Origin: an uncultured Desulfovibrio sp.
GTDB taxonomy: Bacteria; Desulfobacterota; Desulfovibrionia; Desulfovibrionales; Desulfovibrionaceae
Length of the DNA: 21,763 nt
Direction: 5' to 3'
Assembly (NCBI GenBank): GCA_900553145.1
Contig: USCL01000026.1
Location: 1-21,763, forward strand
A model generated the notes under the pieces. It saw only the letters and a program-made list of their open reading frames with translations. It was not told the DNA's origin and searched no databases. Shown here in pieces: positions 6,805 through 14,263 of the stretch. How positions within the stretch are numbered: the first letter of the stretch is position 1; each line of letters starts with the position of its first letter. A program made the position numbers and the translations under genes.

Positions 6805-8346
6805 ATGGACTGCCATGTGTTCCGTCGCCTGTGCGACGAGCTTGCGCCTGCGCTCATGGGTTGCCGGATCGAAAAAATCCACCGCCCGGCCAAAGATGTG
6901 ACCCTGTTCACGCTCTACGGCACAGGCGGCAAGCGTTTCCTGTTTCTCCGTGCGGGCCGCAAGGCTCCTTTCCTTTTTCTTTCGACGCACAAGATCCCCG
7001 TCGGCAGTGCCCCGCCTGCCGACGTCATGCGGTTGCGCAAATACCTTGCGGATCGTCGGATCATCGACGTGTCGCCCGACTGGGTGGGCCGCCGCCTTTT
7101 CCTGCGCGTCAATGCCGACGCCGAATGCTGGCTCGGCCTTGACCTGCGCGAGGGGCCGTCCCTGCTCTTCGGCGCGCCGCCCGAACCCGAGATCCCGGCA
7201 TGGCCCGATCCCGCGCATTGGGCCGAAGCCTGCGAGGGCGACGGCTGGCGCGGCTGGCCGGTCATCACGCCGCCCCTGCGCCGTACCCTCCCGCTGCTCC
7301 CGCCCGACGAACAAGCCGCCCTGCTCCTCGATCTGGAGGCTGGCGGCGGAGATCTTTTCCTTTACGAAAACGCCGCGGGGGATCGCGAACTTTCCGCATG
7401 GCCCCTGCCGCCCGAACGGCGCCGAGACGCCGACGGCACCCCGCGCGAGGAACTGGTGGTCGAAGATGCCGTCCGGGCTTGCGCCGCAGCCGGGGAAGCG
7501 CAGGTTCTGCGCGGCATCGCGGCCCTCTCGCGTGCCGAAGCCGCCAAGCCCCATCAGGCCGAGGCCAACCGCCTGCGCAAGCTTCTGCTCAAGCTGGAAG
7601 GCGAGAAGGAACGCCTCAGCGGCATGGTCGCGGCTCAGGATGCCGCCCGCCTGCTCCAAGCCCAGCTTTACCGTTTTCCGGCGGAGGAGAAACGCGCCTC
7701 CGTCACGCTGGACGGGCCGGACGGGGCCCTCGAGCTTGACCTTGATCCGCGCCTCACCGTCCGGGAGAACATGGCTTCGCTGTTCCACAAGGCCAGCCGG
7801 GGCAAGCGCGGCCTTTCCATGCTCGAAGGCCGTTTTGCCGCCGTACAGGCCGATCTGGCCCGTGCGGAACAGGCGGGGCTCATGGCGCAGGCCGCGACGT
7901 CAGCGCCGACGCCCGCCAACGCCCCCTCTCCCGCCGCGCCGCAGTTCCGTGCCCCCGAATTGCCCAAGAACGTACAGCCGTTCCGCAGCAGCGACGGCTT
8001 CCTCCTCCTGCGGGGCCGCGACGCCAAGGGCAACGCCCAGCTGCTCAAGCTCGCCGCGCCGCATGATCTCTGGATGCACACAGGCGGCGGCCCGGGCGCG
8101 CATGTCCTGATCCGCCGGGATCATGCCGCTCAGGAGATCCCCTCCCGCACCATTTCCGAAGCCGCGATCCTGTCCGTCCTGAAAAGCTGGCGCAAGGACG
8201 AAACGCAGGTGGACGTTATCGCCGCGCTCTCCAAGTTCGTGCACCCCATACGCGGCGCGAAGCCCGGGACCGTCCGCATCGACCGCATGGAGCCCGCCAT
8301 CATCGTCACTCCCGACCCTTCGTTGGAGGAAAAATTGGCGTTGTAA
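6805..8346 (+). CDS. NFACT-family protein (RqcH/Rqc2/FbpA-like)
   Basis: Protein of 513 residues with the NFACT layout: N-terminal NFACT-N domain (about 1-200, opening with CRIEKIHRP), a middle helical region (about 240-320, with the long charged helix HQAEANRLRKLLLKLEGEKE), and a C-terminal NFACT-R domain (about 395-505, with DLWMHT at 421-426 and GAHVLIR). Relatives bind stalled 50S subunits carrying peptidyl-tRNA and, in RqcH, add alanine tails. In B. subtilis RqcH the D97-R98 pair is needed for tRNA handling. The aligned position here reads G95-R96, so the Asp is missing. The middle region is shorter than in RqcH (about 570 residues). The ATG at 6805 has a modest ACGAGG. It lies 84 bases after dksA beyond a terminator, and I saw no clear separate promoter. 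Confidence 0.9.
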   Translation: MDCHVFRRLCDELAPALMGCRIEKIHRPAKDVTLFTLYGTGGKRFLFLRAGRKAPFLFLSTHKIPVGSAPPADVMRLRKYLADRRIIDVSPDWVGRRLFLRVNADAECWLGLDLREGPSLLFGAPPEPEIPAWPDPAHWAEACEGDGWRGWPVITPPLRRTLPLLPPDEQAALLLDLEAGGGDLFLYENAAGDRELSAWPLPPERRRDADGTPREELVVEDAVRACAAAGEAQVLRGIAALSRAEAAKPHQAEANRLRKLLLKLEGEKERLSGMVAAQDAARLLQAQLYRFPAEEKRASVTLDGPDGALELDLDPRLTVRENMASLFHKASRGKRGLSMLEGRFAAVQADLARAEQAGLMAQAATSAPTPANAPSPAAPQFRAPELPKNVQPFRSSDGFLLLRGRDAKGNAQLLKLAAPHDLWMHTGGGPGAHVLIRRDHAAQEIPSRTISEAAILSVLKSWRKDETQVDVIAALSKFVHPIRGAKPGTVRIDRMEPAIIVTPDPSLEEKLAL

Positions 8347-8354
8347 AAAAATCG

Positions 8355-8403
8355 GGGGAAGGGAGGGAGGAACTTTCTGAGAAAGTTCCTCCCTCCCTTC
8401 CCC
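8355..8403. terminator. Bidirectional terminator between two convergent genes
   Basis: A 23-base-pair stem (one arm begins GGGGAAGGGAGGGAGG) closes a 3-base loop. AATCTTTTT follows on the plus strand, and ATTTTTTTAC on the minus strand. It can end both the NFACT gene (stop at 8346) and the RNase J gene (stop at 8416). Confidence 0.92.
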
Positions 8404-8415
8404 AATCTTTTTCCC

Positions 8416-10071
8416 CTAAACTTCCGTAATGACCGGAACCACAACCGGATCGCGTCCTACGACCTTGCGGAAGAAGCTCCGCAGGGAGGAACGGATGCGA
8501 TCGCCGAGGCGCGGGATGCCGAGGCGCGGGGACGTCTCAAGGTGGTCAAGGACAAGACACTTGGCGTCCTCAAGCAGATGGCTGAACTGCTGCTCGAACA
8601 CGAAGCCCTTGGAAATCATGTCCGGGCCGTGGATGACCTCGCCGGTCTCCTCATCAAGCACCAGCACGACAACGACAACGCCGTCGCCGCCGAGAAGCTG
8701 ACGCTCGCGCAGGACGAGATTGCCCACGTCGCCCACGCCCTTGCCGTCCACAAGGATGGAATCGGCGGGGATCTTCTCCTCAAACCGGATGGTCTCGGGC
8801 AACAGGGTCAGCGGCTCGCCGTCGTCAAGAATGAACGTGCGTTCGGGCGCGATGCCCCAATCGCGGGCCAAGTCGCGGTGCTGGATCAGGTGGCGATACT
8901 CTCCGTGGATCGGCACGAAAAACTTGGGCCGTACGGCGTCGAGCATGGTGCGGAGCTCGTCGCGCCGACCGTGGCCGGAAACATGCACGGGCCGCGTCCC
9001 GTCGTGGCACACGTCGGCCCCCATGCGGTACATCTGGTTGATCAGCCGGTTAACGGCGCGCGCGTTCCCGGGGATAACACGGGAGGACATGATCACCGTG
9101 TCGCCTTCCATGATGGAAAGCTGGCGGTGCTCGCCGGACGCGATGCGGGAAAGCGCGGACAGGGGTTCTCCCTGCGAACCGGTGGCGATGACCACCATGC
9201 GCTCAGGGGAGACATCGGGGATAGTCTGATCCGTGAACAGCTCGGGTGGCATACGCATGAAGCCGAGATCACGGGCGCGCTCGATGTTGTTCACAAGGCT
9301 GCGTCCGCTGACCACAACCGCACGGTCGAATTCTCGGGCCATGTCGAACACCATCTGGATACGCTCGATATGGCTGGAAAAAAGCGTGATGACGATACGG
9401 CCCTTGGCTTCCGAGAAAATCTCGTGGAACGTCTCGCGCACCACTTTCTCCGACTGGGTGTGCCCTTCGCTCTCGGCGTTGGTGGAGTCGGAAAGCAACA
9501 GCCGGACGCCGTCGGCGCCCGCGAAATTCCGCAGGGCGGGCAGATCCGTGCCCACGCCGTCAGAGGGGAATTCGTCGATCTTGAAGTCGCCCGTATGCAC
9601 GACTTTTCCCACGGGCGTGTCCACAGCGAGGGCGTATCCCTGCGGGATGGAGTGGCTTACCGGGATGAAATGAAACCGCAGGCCCCCGAGCGTCAAATCG
9701 TGTTCAGGGGTCACGGTAATGAGTTCGGCTCTGTCGAGAAGGCCGCGTTCGCGCAGCTTATGCTCCACGAGCGCCAGCGTCATGGGTGAGCCGTAGACTT
9801 TCAGGCCCTTGACGAAGGAAACCAGCCACGGAACCGCCCCGATATGATCTTCATGCCCGTGCGTGAGCACCACGCCAAGCAGCCGATCGCGCTGGGCCAG
9901 AATGGGCCCCAGCGGCGGAATGACCACATCCACGCCAAGTTGCTGGTCATCAGGAAACATGATCCCGCAGTCGACGAGGACGCACCCTTCGGGCGTGTTC
10001 CACATCTGGCAGTTCATGCCTATTTCACCTAATCCCCCTAGGGGAGTAATAGTCAAAAAAGTATCCGTCAT
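8416..10071 (-). CDS. rnj: Ribonuclease J
   Basis: Metallo-beta-lactamase-fold ribonuclease of 551 residues, the usual RNase J length, with 5'-to-3' exonuclease and endonuclease activity in mRNA decay and rRNA processing. The N-terminal core opens with PLGGLGEIGMN. The zinc motif HGHEDH lies at 71-76, giving ligands H71, H73, D75 and H76. The beta-CASP part contains LLSDSTNAE, and VHVSGHGRRDEL with FVPIHGEYRHL follow. A C-terminal RNase J domain ends the protein. The start is the ATG at 10071 with a weak AGAG before it. No better start exists. It lies downstream of the S9/L13 genes on the same strand, but the strong terminator after rpsI and a gap of 226 bases suggest a separate promoter. Confidence 0.96.
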   Translation of the reverse strand: MTDTFLTITPLGGLGEIGMNCQMWNTPEGCVLVDCGIMFPDDQQLGVDVVIPPLGPILAQRDRLLGVVLTHGHEDHIGAVPWLVSFVKGLKVYGSPMTLALVEHKLRERGLLDRAELITVTPEHDLTLGGLRFHFIPVSHSIPQGYALAVDTPVGKVVHTGDFKIDEFPSDGVGTDLPALRNFAGADGVRLLLSDSTNAESEGHTQSEKVVRETFHEIFSEAKGRIVITLFSSHIERIQMVFDMAREFDRAVVVSGRSLVNNIERARDLGFMRMPPELFTDQTIPDVSPERMVVIATGSQGEPLSALSRIASGEHRQLSIMEGDTVIMSSRVIPGNARAVNRLINQMYRMGADVCHDGTRPVHVSGHGRRDELRTMLDAVRPKFFVPIHGEYRHLIQHRDLARDWGIAPERTFILDDGEPLTLLPETIRFEEKIPADSILVDGKGVGDVGNLVLRERQLLGGDGVVVVVLVLDEETGEVIHGPDMISKGFVFEQQFSHLLEDAKCLVLDHLETSPRLGIPRLGDRIRSSLRSFFRKVVGRDPVVVPVITEV

Positions 10072-10249
10072 TATGCTCTCTGTTCGTAGGTTATTGTCGG
10101 AAGTTTACCCGAAGCCCGGTGTTTCCACAAGGCGTTATCGCAAGGGACGGGCACGGAAAAAGATAAAAAAATAAAATAATTTCGGTGGATAATAAATATA
10201 TCGTTCTTCCCACAGCAGCCAGCGGACGCAAGAGGATATAAACGCCAAA
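10072..10249 (-). promoter_or_regulatory. Leader and probable promoter region of rnj
   Basis: This gap holds a very AT-rich stretch at about 10160-10200 with T-runs on the minus strand, which is unusual for this genome and is the natural place for the rnj promoter. I could not pick out a reliable -35/-10 pair. Confidence 0.35.
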
Positions 10250-10271
10250 AGGCCGGGGTTTCCCCCGGCCT
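10246..10271 (-). terminator. Intrinsic terminator of the rplM-rpsI operon
   Basis: On the minus strand, AGGCCGGGG and CCCCGGCCT pair over nine bases around a 4-base loop, followed by TTTT and a T-rich stretch. It lies about 27 bases beyond the rpsI stop codon. Confidence 0.9.
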
Positions 10272-10297
10272 GGCAAATCTGAAACGGGCCTCGCGGC

Positions 10298-10687
10298 TTA
10301 ACGCTTCGAATACTGGTAGCGAGCACGAGCGGCGCGCTGACCGTACTTTTTGCGTTCCTTCTTGCGTGCGTCGCGGGTCAGGAACCCGGCGCGCTTCAGA
10401 ACGCCGCGCAGGGACGGGTCGGCGCTCAGCAGGGCACGGGAAATCCCGTGGCGAACGGCTTCGGCCTGACCGGTCACGCCGCCGCCGCAGACGTTGACCT
10501 TCACGTCGAACTTGTCCACGAGCTTGGTGAGGACCAGAGGCTGGCGGATGATCATCTGAAGGGTCTTGCGGGGGAAGTAGTCTTCCACTTTGCGACCGTT
10601 GACTTCAATGGCGCCGTTGCCGGCATAAAGACGGGTACGAGCAGTAGCGTTCTTGCGACGGCCCGTGCCGTAATCAAACTCAGACAT
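10298..10687 (-). CDS. rpsI: 30S ribosomal protein S9
   Basis: S9 of 129 residues, the usual size. It sits in the head of the 30S subunit, with its C-terminal tail reaching the P-site tRNA. The family signature GGGVTGQAEAVRHGISRAL is present, and the protein ends in the canonical basic tail YQYSKR. The ATG at 10687 has AGGAG six bases upstream. It is the second gene of the standard rplM-rpsI pair, 18 bases after the rplM stop. Confidence 0.99.
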   Translation of the reverse strand: MSEFDYGTGRRKNATARTRLYAGNGAIEVNGRKVEDYFPRKTLQMIIRQPLVLTKLVDKFDVKVNVCGGGVTGQAEAVRHGISRALLSADPSLRGVLKRAGFLTRDARKKERKKYGQRAARARYQYSKR

Positions 10688-10705
10688 GATTGACTCCTGG
10701 CCTCG

Positions 10706-11140
10706 TTAGTACGGGAAGGACAGAGGCTTCGGGCCCTGGGCAGTATGCGGATGCGTGGGGCCAGCATACACCTTGAGCTTCTTCAGCATGGCACGACCCA
10801 GACGATTCTTGGGAAGCATACCACGGACGGCGTGCATCAGCACGTCGGCAGGCTTCTCAGCAAGGAGCTTGTCAAGCGTAATTTCACGCAGACCGCCCAC
10901 ATAGCCGGAATGATGGTAATACTTTTTCTTTTCCAGCTTGGCGCCGGTGACCTTGATCTTTTCGCAGTTGACAACGACGATAACGTCGCCATTGTCCATG
11001 TGGGGAGCAAATTCGGGCTTGTGCTTGCCGCGGAGGCGATGGGCAATTTGGGCGGCCAGACGGCCGAGAACCTGATTGTCCGCATCCACTACAAACCACT
11101 GATGGTCGATATGCTCCGGAGTGGGGCTAAACGTCTTCAT
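10706..11140 (-). CDS. rplM: 50S ribosomal protein L13
   Basis: L13 of 144 residues (142 in E. coli), an early assembly protein of the 50S subunit. Recognisable segments are WFVVDADNQVLGRLAAQIA near the start, then HSGYVGGLR, and VRGMLPKNRLGR. The ATG at 11140 follows GAGGAG at ten bases. It is the first gene of the rplM-rpsI operon, with a well-formed promoter at 11179-11207 and a leader of only about 30 bases. There is little room for an extensive autoregulatory leader structure. Confidence 0.99.
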   Translation of the reverse strand: MKTFSPTPEHIDHQWFVVDADNQVLGRLAAQIAHRLRGKHKPEFAPHMDNGDVIVVVNCEKIKVTGAKLEKKKYYHHSGYVGGLREITLDKLLAEKPADVLMHAVRGMLPKNRLGRAMLKKLKVYAGPTHPHTAQGPKPLSFPY

Positions 11141-11178
11141 GCTGAAGCGTCTCCTCTGCTAAAACTTGTAGAACGAAA

Positions 11179-11207
11179 TGTATAAAATGCCAGAGCAGGC
11201 TTGTCAA
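11179..11207 (-). promoter_or_regulatory. Sigma70-type promoter of rplM-rpsI
   Basis: On the minus strand, a perfect TTGACA (11207-11202) and TATACA (11184-11179) are 17 bases apart. The expected start is near 11172, about 32 bases before the rplM ATG. This is the best sigma70-like promoter in the window. Confidence 0.8.
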
Positions 11208-11225
11208 GCGACAAAACCGTTTTCC

Positions 11226-11242
11226 TTCTGCACTCGGCAGAA
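11226..11242. promoter_or_regulatory. Short inverted repeat upstream of the rplM promoter
   Basis: TTCTGC and GCAGAA separated by five bases, about 20 bases upstream of the rplM -35 element, in the 299-base gap shared with the divergent HD-domain gene. It may be a regulator site or chance. I saw no convincing promoter for the HD-domain gene in the rest of this gap. Confidence 0.25.
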
Positions 11243-11439
11243 CAGAACCGTTGCCGGGGACGCCCTAGCACCGATTCTCATAACGTGGCGTTTTTGTTAA
11301 AACGCCATGAACCGCCCGGCGTCTGCCCCTGCCGCCCTTTGTGAGGAAAGGGAGAAAGGAAATCCGGACATTGTTCGGAGCGAAACACAACGCGGGCGGC
11401 CAACAACCATGCGAGTAACGGATCACAAGGGAGAAGCCG

Positions 11440-12714
11440 ATGTCCGCAATCCGAAAAAGCCTTTTGCAGCTCATGTTTTCCGGTTCGTATATGCGCCGCT
11501 GGAACGACAAACTGCGTCCCGTGGAACTCTACGAAATAGACAAGCAGGCGCATAAAATGATCGTCGCCTGGATGCTCACGCTCCTGAACAGCGGGGGTTA
11601 TTCTGCCCCAGATCAACTCAAATTGCAACAGGAAGTTATAGAAAGAGGGCTTTTTGATTACCTATACCGGTTGGTCACAACAGACATCAAGCCGCCCGTA
11701 TTCTACCGCATCTGCGAAAATGAAAAAGATTACGCGGAACTGACGGAATGGGTCCTCAAAGAGCTTCGTCCCGTGCTCGGCGCGCCGGACGAAGGGTTCT
11801 GGGAGCGCCTCGCCGCCTACCACCGGAACCGGGACCGGACGAGCCTCCCGGATCGCATCCTCGCGGCCGCCCATCATTACGCTTCGGGGTGGGAATACAA
11901 CGTTATCAAACCGTTCAACGCGTTTGACGAGGAAAACCAAGCCATTGCCGAATCCTTCACCGAGCGCCTCGACGGCCTGACCGACTTGCGCGGCGTGAGC
12001 GAGCTCATACAGGGACACGCCTTTTTCGGCGATGCCCCCACGGCCTTGGGGCGTTTCGCCAAATTATGCGGACAGCTCCGCTTCCAGATCCGCTGGGCCG
12101 ACACGCCCCGTGTACCGGAAACCTCCGTGCTCGGGCACATGTTCCTCGTCGCGGGGTACGCCTATTTCTTCAGCCTCGCCCTCGGCGCCTGCCCGGCGCG
12201 CCGGATCAACAACTTCTTCTCCGGGCTGTTCCACGATCTGCCGGAACTGCTCACGCGGGACATCATTACGCCGGTCAAACGTTCCGTAAACCAGCTTCCG
12301 GGGCTCCTGCGCGCCTACGAACTGCAAGAGCTGGAACGCCGGGTATTCGGCCCCCTCTCCGCCGGGGGGCATGACCAGCTAGTGGAACGCCTCCGCTATT
12401 ACCTTGGCCTCGGCGGAGAAGGCGTGACATCGGAGTTCGACGAAACCATCCGGGACGGCTCAGGGCTGGTGCGCTGTCTCGGCTCATTCGACGCCCTCCA
12501 CACCGACGGCAACGTGGATGAGCTCGATCCTAAAGACGGGACGCTGCTCAAGGTTTGCGACAATCTCGCCGCGTTCATGGAGGCGCATTCCTCCGTCCGC
12601 ACCGGGATCTCCTCCCCCAACCTACATGAGGCTATCGCCCGGATCCGGGGGGACTTCCGCCACCGTTCCCTCGGCCCGATGTCGCTTGGAACGATCATTG
12701 CGGATTTTGATTAA
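11440..12714 (+). CDS. HD-domain phosphohydrolase, YfbR-like, with N-terminal extension
   Basis: Protein of 424 residues. The C-terminal half has the HD metal-site pattern of the 5'-deoxynucleotidase YfbR: R218-W219, H233, H265-D266 and D374. The spacing from the RW pair to the first His is 15 residues, as in E. coli YfbR (R18 to H33). The segment FHDLPELLTRDIITPVK also resembles YfbR. YfbR hydrolyses dNMPs but is only about 199 residues. The first 200 or so residues here are an extension I do not recognise, with no visible signal peptide. The ATG at 11440 has GGGAG upstream. It is divergent from rplM and monocistronic. The substrate cannot be assigned: a nucleotide phosphohydrolase is likely, but a different HD activity is possible. 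Confidence 0.8.
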   Translation: MSAIRKSLLQLMFSGSYMRRWNDKLRPVELYEIDKQAHKMIVAWMLTLLNSGGYSAPDQLKLQQEVIERGLFDYLYRLVTTDIKPPVFYRICENEKDYAELTEWVLKELRPVLGAPDEGFWERLAAYHRNRDRTSLPDRILAAAHHYASGWEYNVIKPFNAFDEENQAIAESFTERLDGLTDLRGVSELIQGHAFFGDAPTALGRFAKLCGQLRFQIRWADTPRVPETSVLGHMFLVAGYAYFFSLALGACPARRINNFFSGLFHDLPELLTRDIITPVKRSVNQLPGLLRAYELQELERRVFGPLSAGGHDQLVERLRYYLGLGGEGVTSEFDETIRDGSGLVRCLGSFDALHTDGNVDELDPKDGTLLKVCDNLAAFMEAHSSVRTGISSPNLHEAIARIRGDFRHRSLGPMSLGTIIADFD

Positions 12715-12877
12715 AAAAGGCTCTGCCCCAATAAACGATTGGCATTTTATTTCATAAGATTTTAGATAGATACCAAAGAGAATTTCCTTTGCCGTAGAGA
12801 GCGTCAGCAATAAATATTGTAAATTCAACATAGTATGGATGTATATCAATCAAATACCATGACAGAGCCTTAAAAAA
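12711..12877. mobile_element. Small non-coding mobile-element-like insertion with 8-bp target duplication
   Basis: A 151-bp core (12719-12869) begins GGCTCTG and ends CAGAGCC, so its ends are inverted. A second short inverted match (GATTG) lies at position 19-23 from each end. It is flanked on both sides by the same 8 bases, TTAAAAAA (12711-12718 and 12870-12877). By count the core is about 35% G+C, far below its surroundings, and it has no credible gene. This is the form of a MITE or an internally deleted insertion sequence. The GG-start ends with an 8-bp duplication fit families such as IS6 or ISL3, but the family is not settled. The left duplication contains the TAA stop of the HD-domain gene. 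Confidence 0.7.
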
Positions 12878-12884
12878 TTAGAGG

Positions 12885-12940
12885 GGCGGGAGGGGCTTTC
12901 TGGAGAATCCCCATAAAGGGATACGCGTCCCTCCCGCCTC
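12885..12940 (+). terminator. Degenerate terminator-like hairpin after the HD-domain gene
   Basis: GGCGGGAGGG (about 12887-12896) can pair with CCCTCCCGCC (about 12930-12939) across a 33-base loop. The arms resemble the purine-rich terminator family of this window but are worn. It would have been the HD-gene terminator before the insertion at 12719-12869 separated the two. Confidence 0.4.
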
Positions 12941-12946
12941 CCCCAC

Positions 12947-12976
12947 CCTCCCCAAAGGCTTTCATAAAGGCCGCTG
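12947..12976 (-). repeat. Dispersed intergenic repeat, copy B
   Basis: On the minus strand it reads CCAGCGGCC, TTTATGAAAGCC, then TTTGGGGAGGG, closely matching copy A at 3841-3885. It lies beyond the terminator-like hairpin of the HD-domain gene and reads opposite to that gene. Confidence 0.6.
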
Positions 12977-13223
12977 GCGCAGTGGGCGGCTTGCCGGGCA
13001 TTCCGTTTGGCATCCGTCCCCCGGCAACTCTGAGCAGGCTCCAGAAACGGCAGTACGGCCTCACCCCTCAATGGGGGAATGGATTTGGGAAGGACTGCGC
13101 CATAGTGAAACAGGGGAAGCCTCCCCCCTTGATGCCGGGATGGATTCGAGCAAGGGACGCATACGGGGGGAACTCTTGGGATTCGACATCTTCCATTGAA
13201 GCCTCTGAGCCCATAAAAAAAAT
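12977..13223. other. Gene-free stretch, no recognised content
   Basis: Open frames exist on both strands, but they lack ribosome-binding sites, have Pro/Gly/Arg-rich compositions typical of G+C-rich intergenic sequence, and run through repeats. Only small local hairpins are visible, such as CCCC-TCAAT-GGGG near 13064. No tRNA or known RNA family was recognised. Confidence 0.5.
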
Positions 13224-13247
13224 GGGCACTGCAAAAATGCAATGCCC
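13212..13247 (-). terminator. Intrinsic terminator on the minus strand, 190 bases past uppP
   Basis: On the minus strand, GGGCA and TGCA arms pair with TGCA and TGCCC around loop TTTT, with one internal mismatch. The run ATTTTTTTTA follows. It faces the uppP transcript but is about 190 bases beyond the uppP stop. It therefore ends either a long 3' untranslated region or a separate small transcript. Confidence 0.7.
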
Positions 13248-13317
13248 GTCCCTTATATACTTTAGGGAGGAATCACCCCGGGTAAACCGAACGCCCCTAC
13301 CGGGGAAGCTCAGGTTC

Positions 13318-13350
13318 CGGCCTCCCCGCCAGCCGAAAGCCTTGGGAGGG
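13318..13350 (+). repeat. Dispersed intergenic repeat, copy C
   Basis: Reads CGGCCTCCCCGCCAGCC then GAAAGCCTTGGGAGGG. The first 17 bases are identical to copy D at 21727-21758. Relative to copies A and B it lacks the TTATG segment. It lies beyond uppP and reads opposite to it. Confidence 0.6.
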
Positions 13351-13438
13351 AGACGGAGGTGGTCTGAAGGGGGAGAGGGTACGGCGGGGTGTTCCCTCCG
13401 TCTTCAGAAAGCTCCCCTCTGCCCTCCAGCTCTCACTG

Positions 13439-14260
13439 TTACCCCATACGCACCATAAAATAATACACGATCGGCGCAAGCAGCAGCCGGTACACGGCGA
13501 AAGGCCGCAAGGTGATGCGCCCGACAAGGGCGATGAACGTCTTGATGGCAAGCCAGCCGAAAATGAACGCAAAAATCAGCCCGGTGGCAAACAGCGGGAT
13601 GTCGTCCACGGTGAAGAGGGACCACGTTTTGAGGAGATCGTAGCCGGTAGCCGCAAACATAATCGGCACAGCGGCTATGAACGAGTACTCGGCGGCAAGA
13701 GCGCGCTTCTCGCCGAGCAGCATCCCGCCCATAATCGTGGAGCCCGAACGGGAAAAGCCCGGCCACAGCGCCATGCACTGGCAAAGGCCGATGCCGAGCG
13801 CCAGCTTGGGCGTCACCTCATCAATCTTGACGTACTTGGGCGGGCGCTTCGCGCAGTAGCTTTCCACGAACAGCATCAGCAGGCCGCCGGCCGCAAGCGA
13901 AAGCGACACGCTGAAGGGCGTGAACAGCTGTTTGATGTACGAGTGCAGGAGCAGCCCCACCACCGACGGCGGCAGCGTCGTCAAAAAGAGGAGCCAGATC
14001 CCCCTGAACCCCGCAAAGGGTTTCGGAGCCGACGTCTGCACCCGGCCGGGCAGCAGCAGGCCCATGAAACGGTCCCAATACACCATCAGTACGGCAAAGA
14101 TGGAACCAAGCTGGATGGCGACCTCAAATGTGCTGGCCTTCGGGCCCGTGAACCCGAGCAGGTCTCCGGCAATGACCAGATGCCCCGACGAAGAAACCGG
14201 CAGGAATTCGGTCAATCCCTGCACGGCCCCCATAATGAGGCCGGTAGAAAACCAATCCAT
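13439..14260 (-). CDS. uppP: Undecaprenyl-diphosphatase (BacA family)
   Basis: Polytopic inner-membrane phosphatase of 273 residues (also 273 in E. coli) that recycles undecaprenyl pyrophosphate for peptidoglycan and other envelope polymers. Its overproduction gives bacitracin resistance. The active-site segment QGLTEFLPVSSSGH is at 14-27. Here Q14 and E18 stand at the (E/Q)xxxE positions and H27 is the conserved His. The second signature, LWPGFSRSGSTI, with its catalytic Arg, is in the second half. The ATG at 14260 has no good ribosome-binding site and lies three bases after the stop of the TetR-family gene, so it is probably translationally coupled to that gene. Confidence 0.97.
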   Translation of the reverse strand: MDWFSTGLIMGAVQGLTEFLPVSSSGHLVIAGDLLGFTGPKASTFEVAIQLGSIFAVLMVYWDRFMGLLLPGRVQTSAPKPFAGFRGIWLLFLTTLPPSVVGLLLHSYIKQLFTPFSVSLSLAAGGLLMLFVESYCAKRPPKYVKIDEVTPKLALGIGLCQCMALWPGFSRSGSTIMGGMLLGEKRALAAEYSFIAAVPIMFAATGYDLLKTWSLFTVDDIPLFATGLIFAFIFGWLAIKTFIALVGRITLRPFAVYRLLLAPIVYYFMVRMG

Positions 14261-14263
14261 GTG

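Noticed and set aside
11141..11172. Autoregulatory L13 leader
   Set aside because: The promoter at 11179-11207 leaves only about 30 bases of leader, with no visible mimic of the rRNA site.
12719..12869. Remnant of a transposase gene inside the small element
   Set aside because: No frame within the 151 bases shows a recognisable transposase segment, so only the ends and the duplication support a mobile origin.
13140..13160. TGGATTCGAGC resembling a tRNA T-loop
   Set aside because: No acceptor stem, anticodon arm or D arm can be folded around it.
12850..13458. Open frames on both strands in the uppP/HD-gene gap
   Set aside because: They run through the repeats, the mobile-like element edge and the minus-strand terminator, lack ribosome-binding sites, and resemble no protein.
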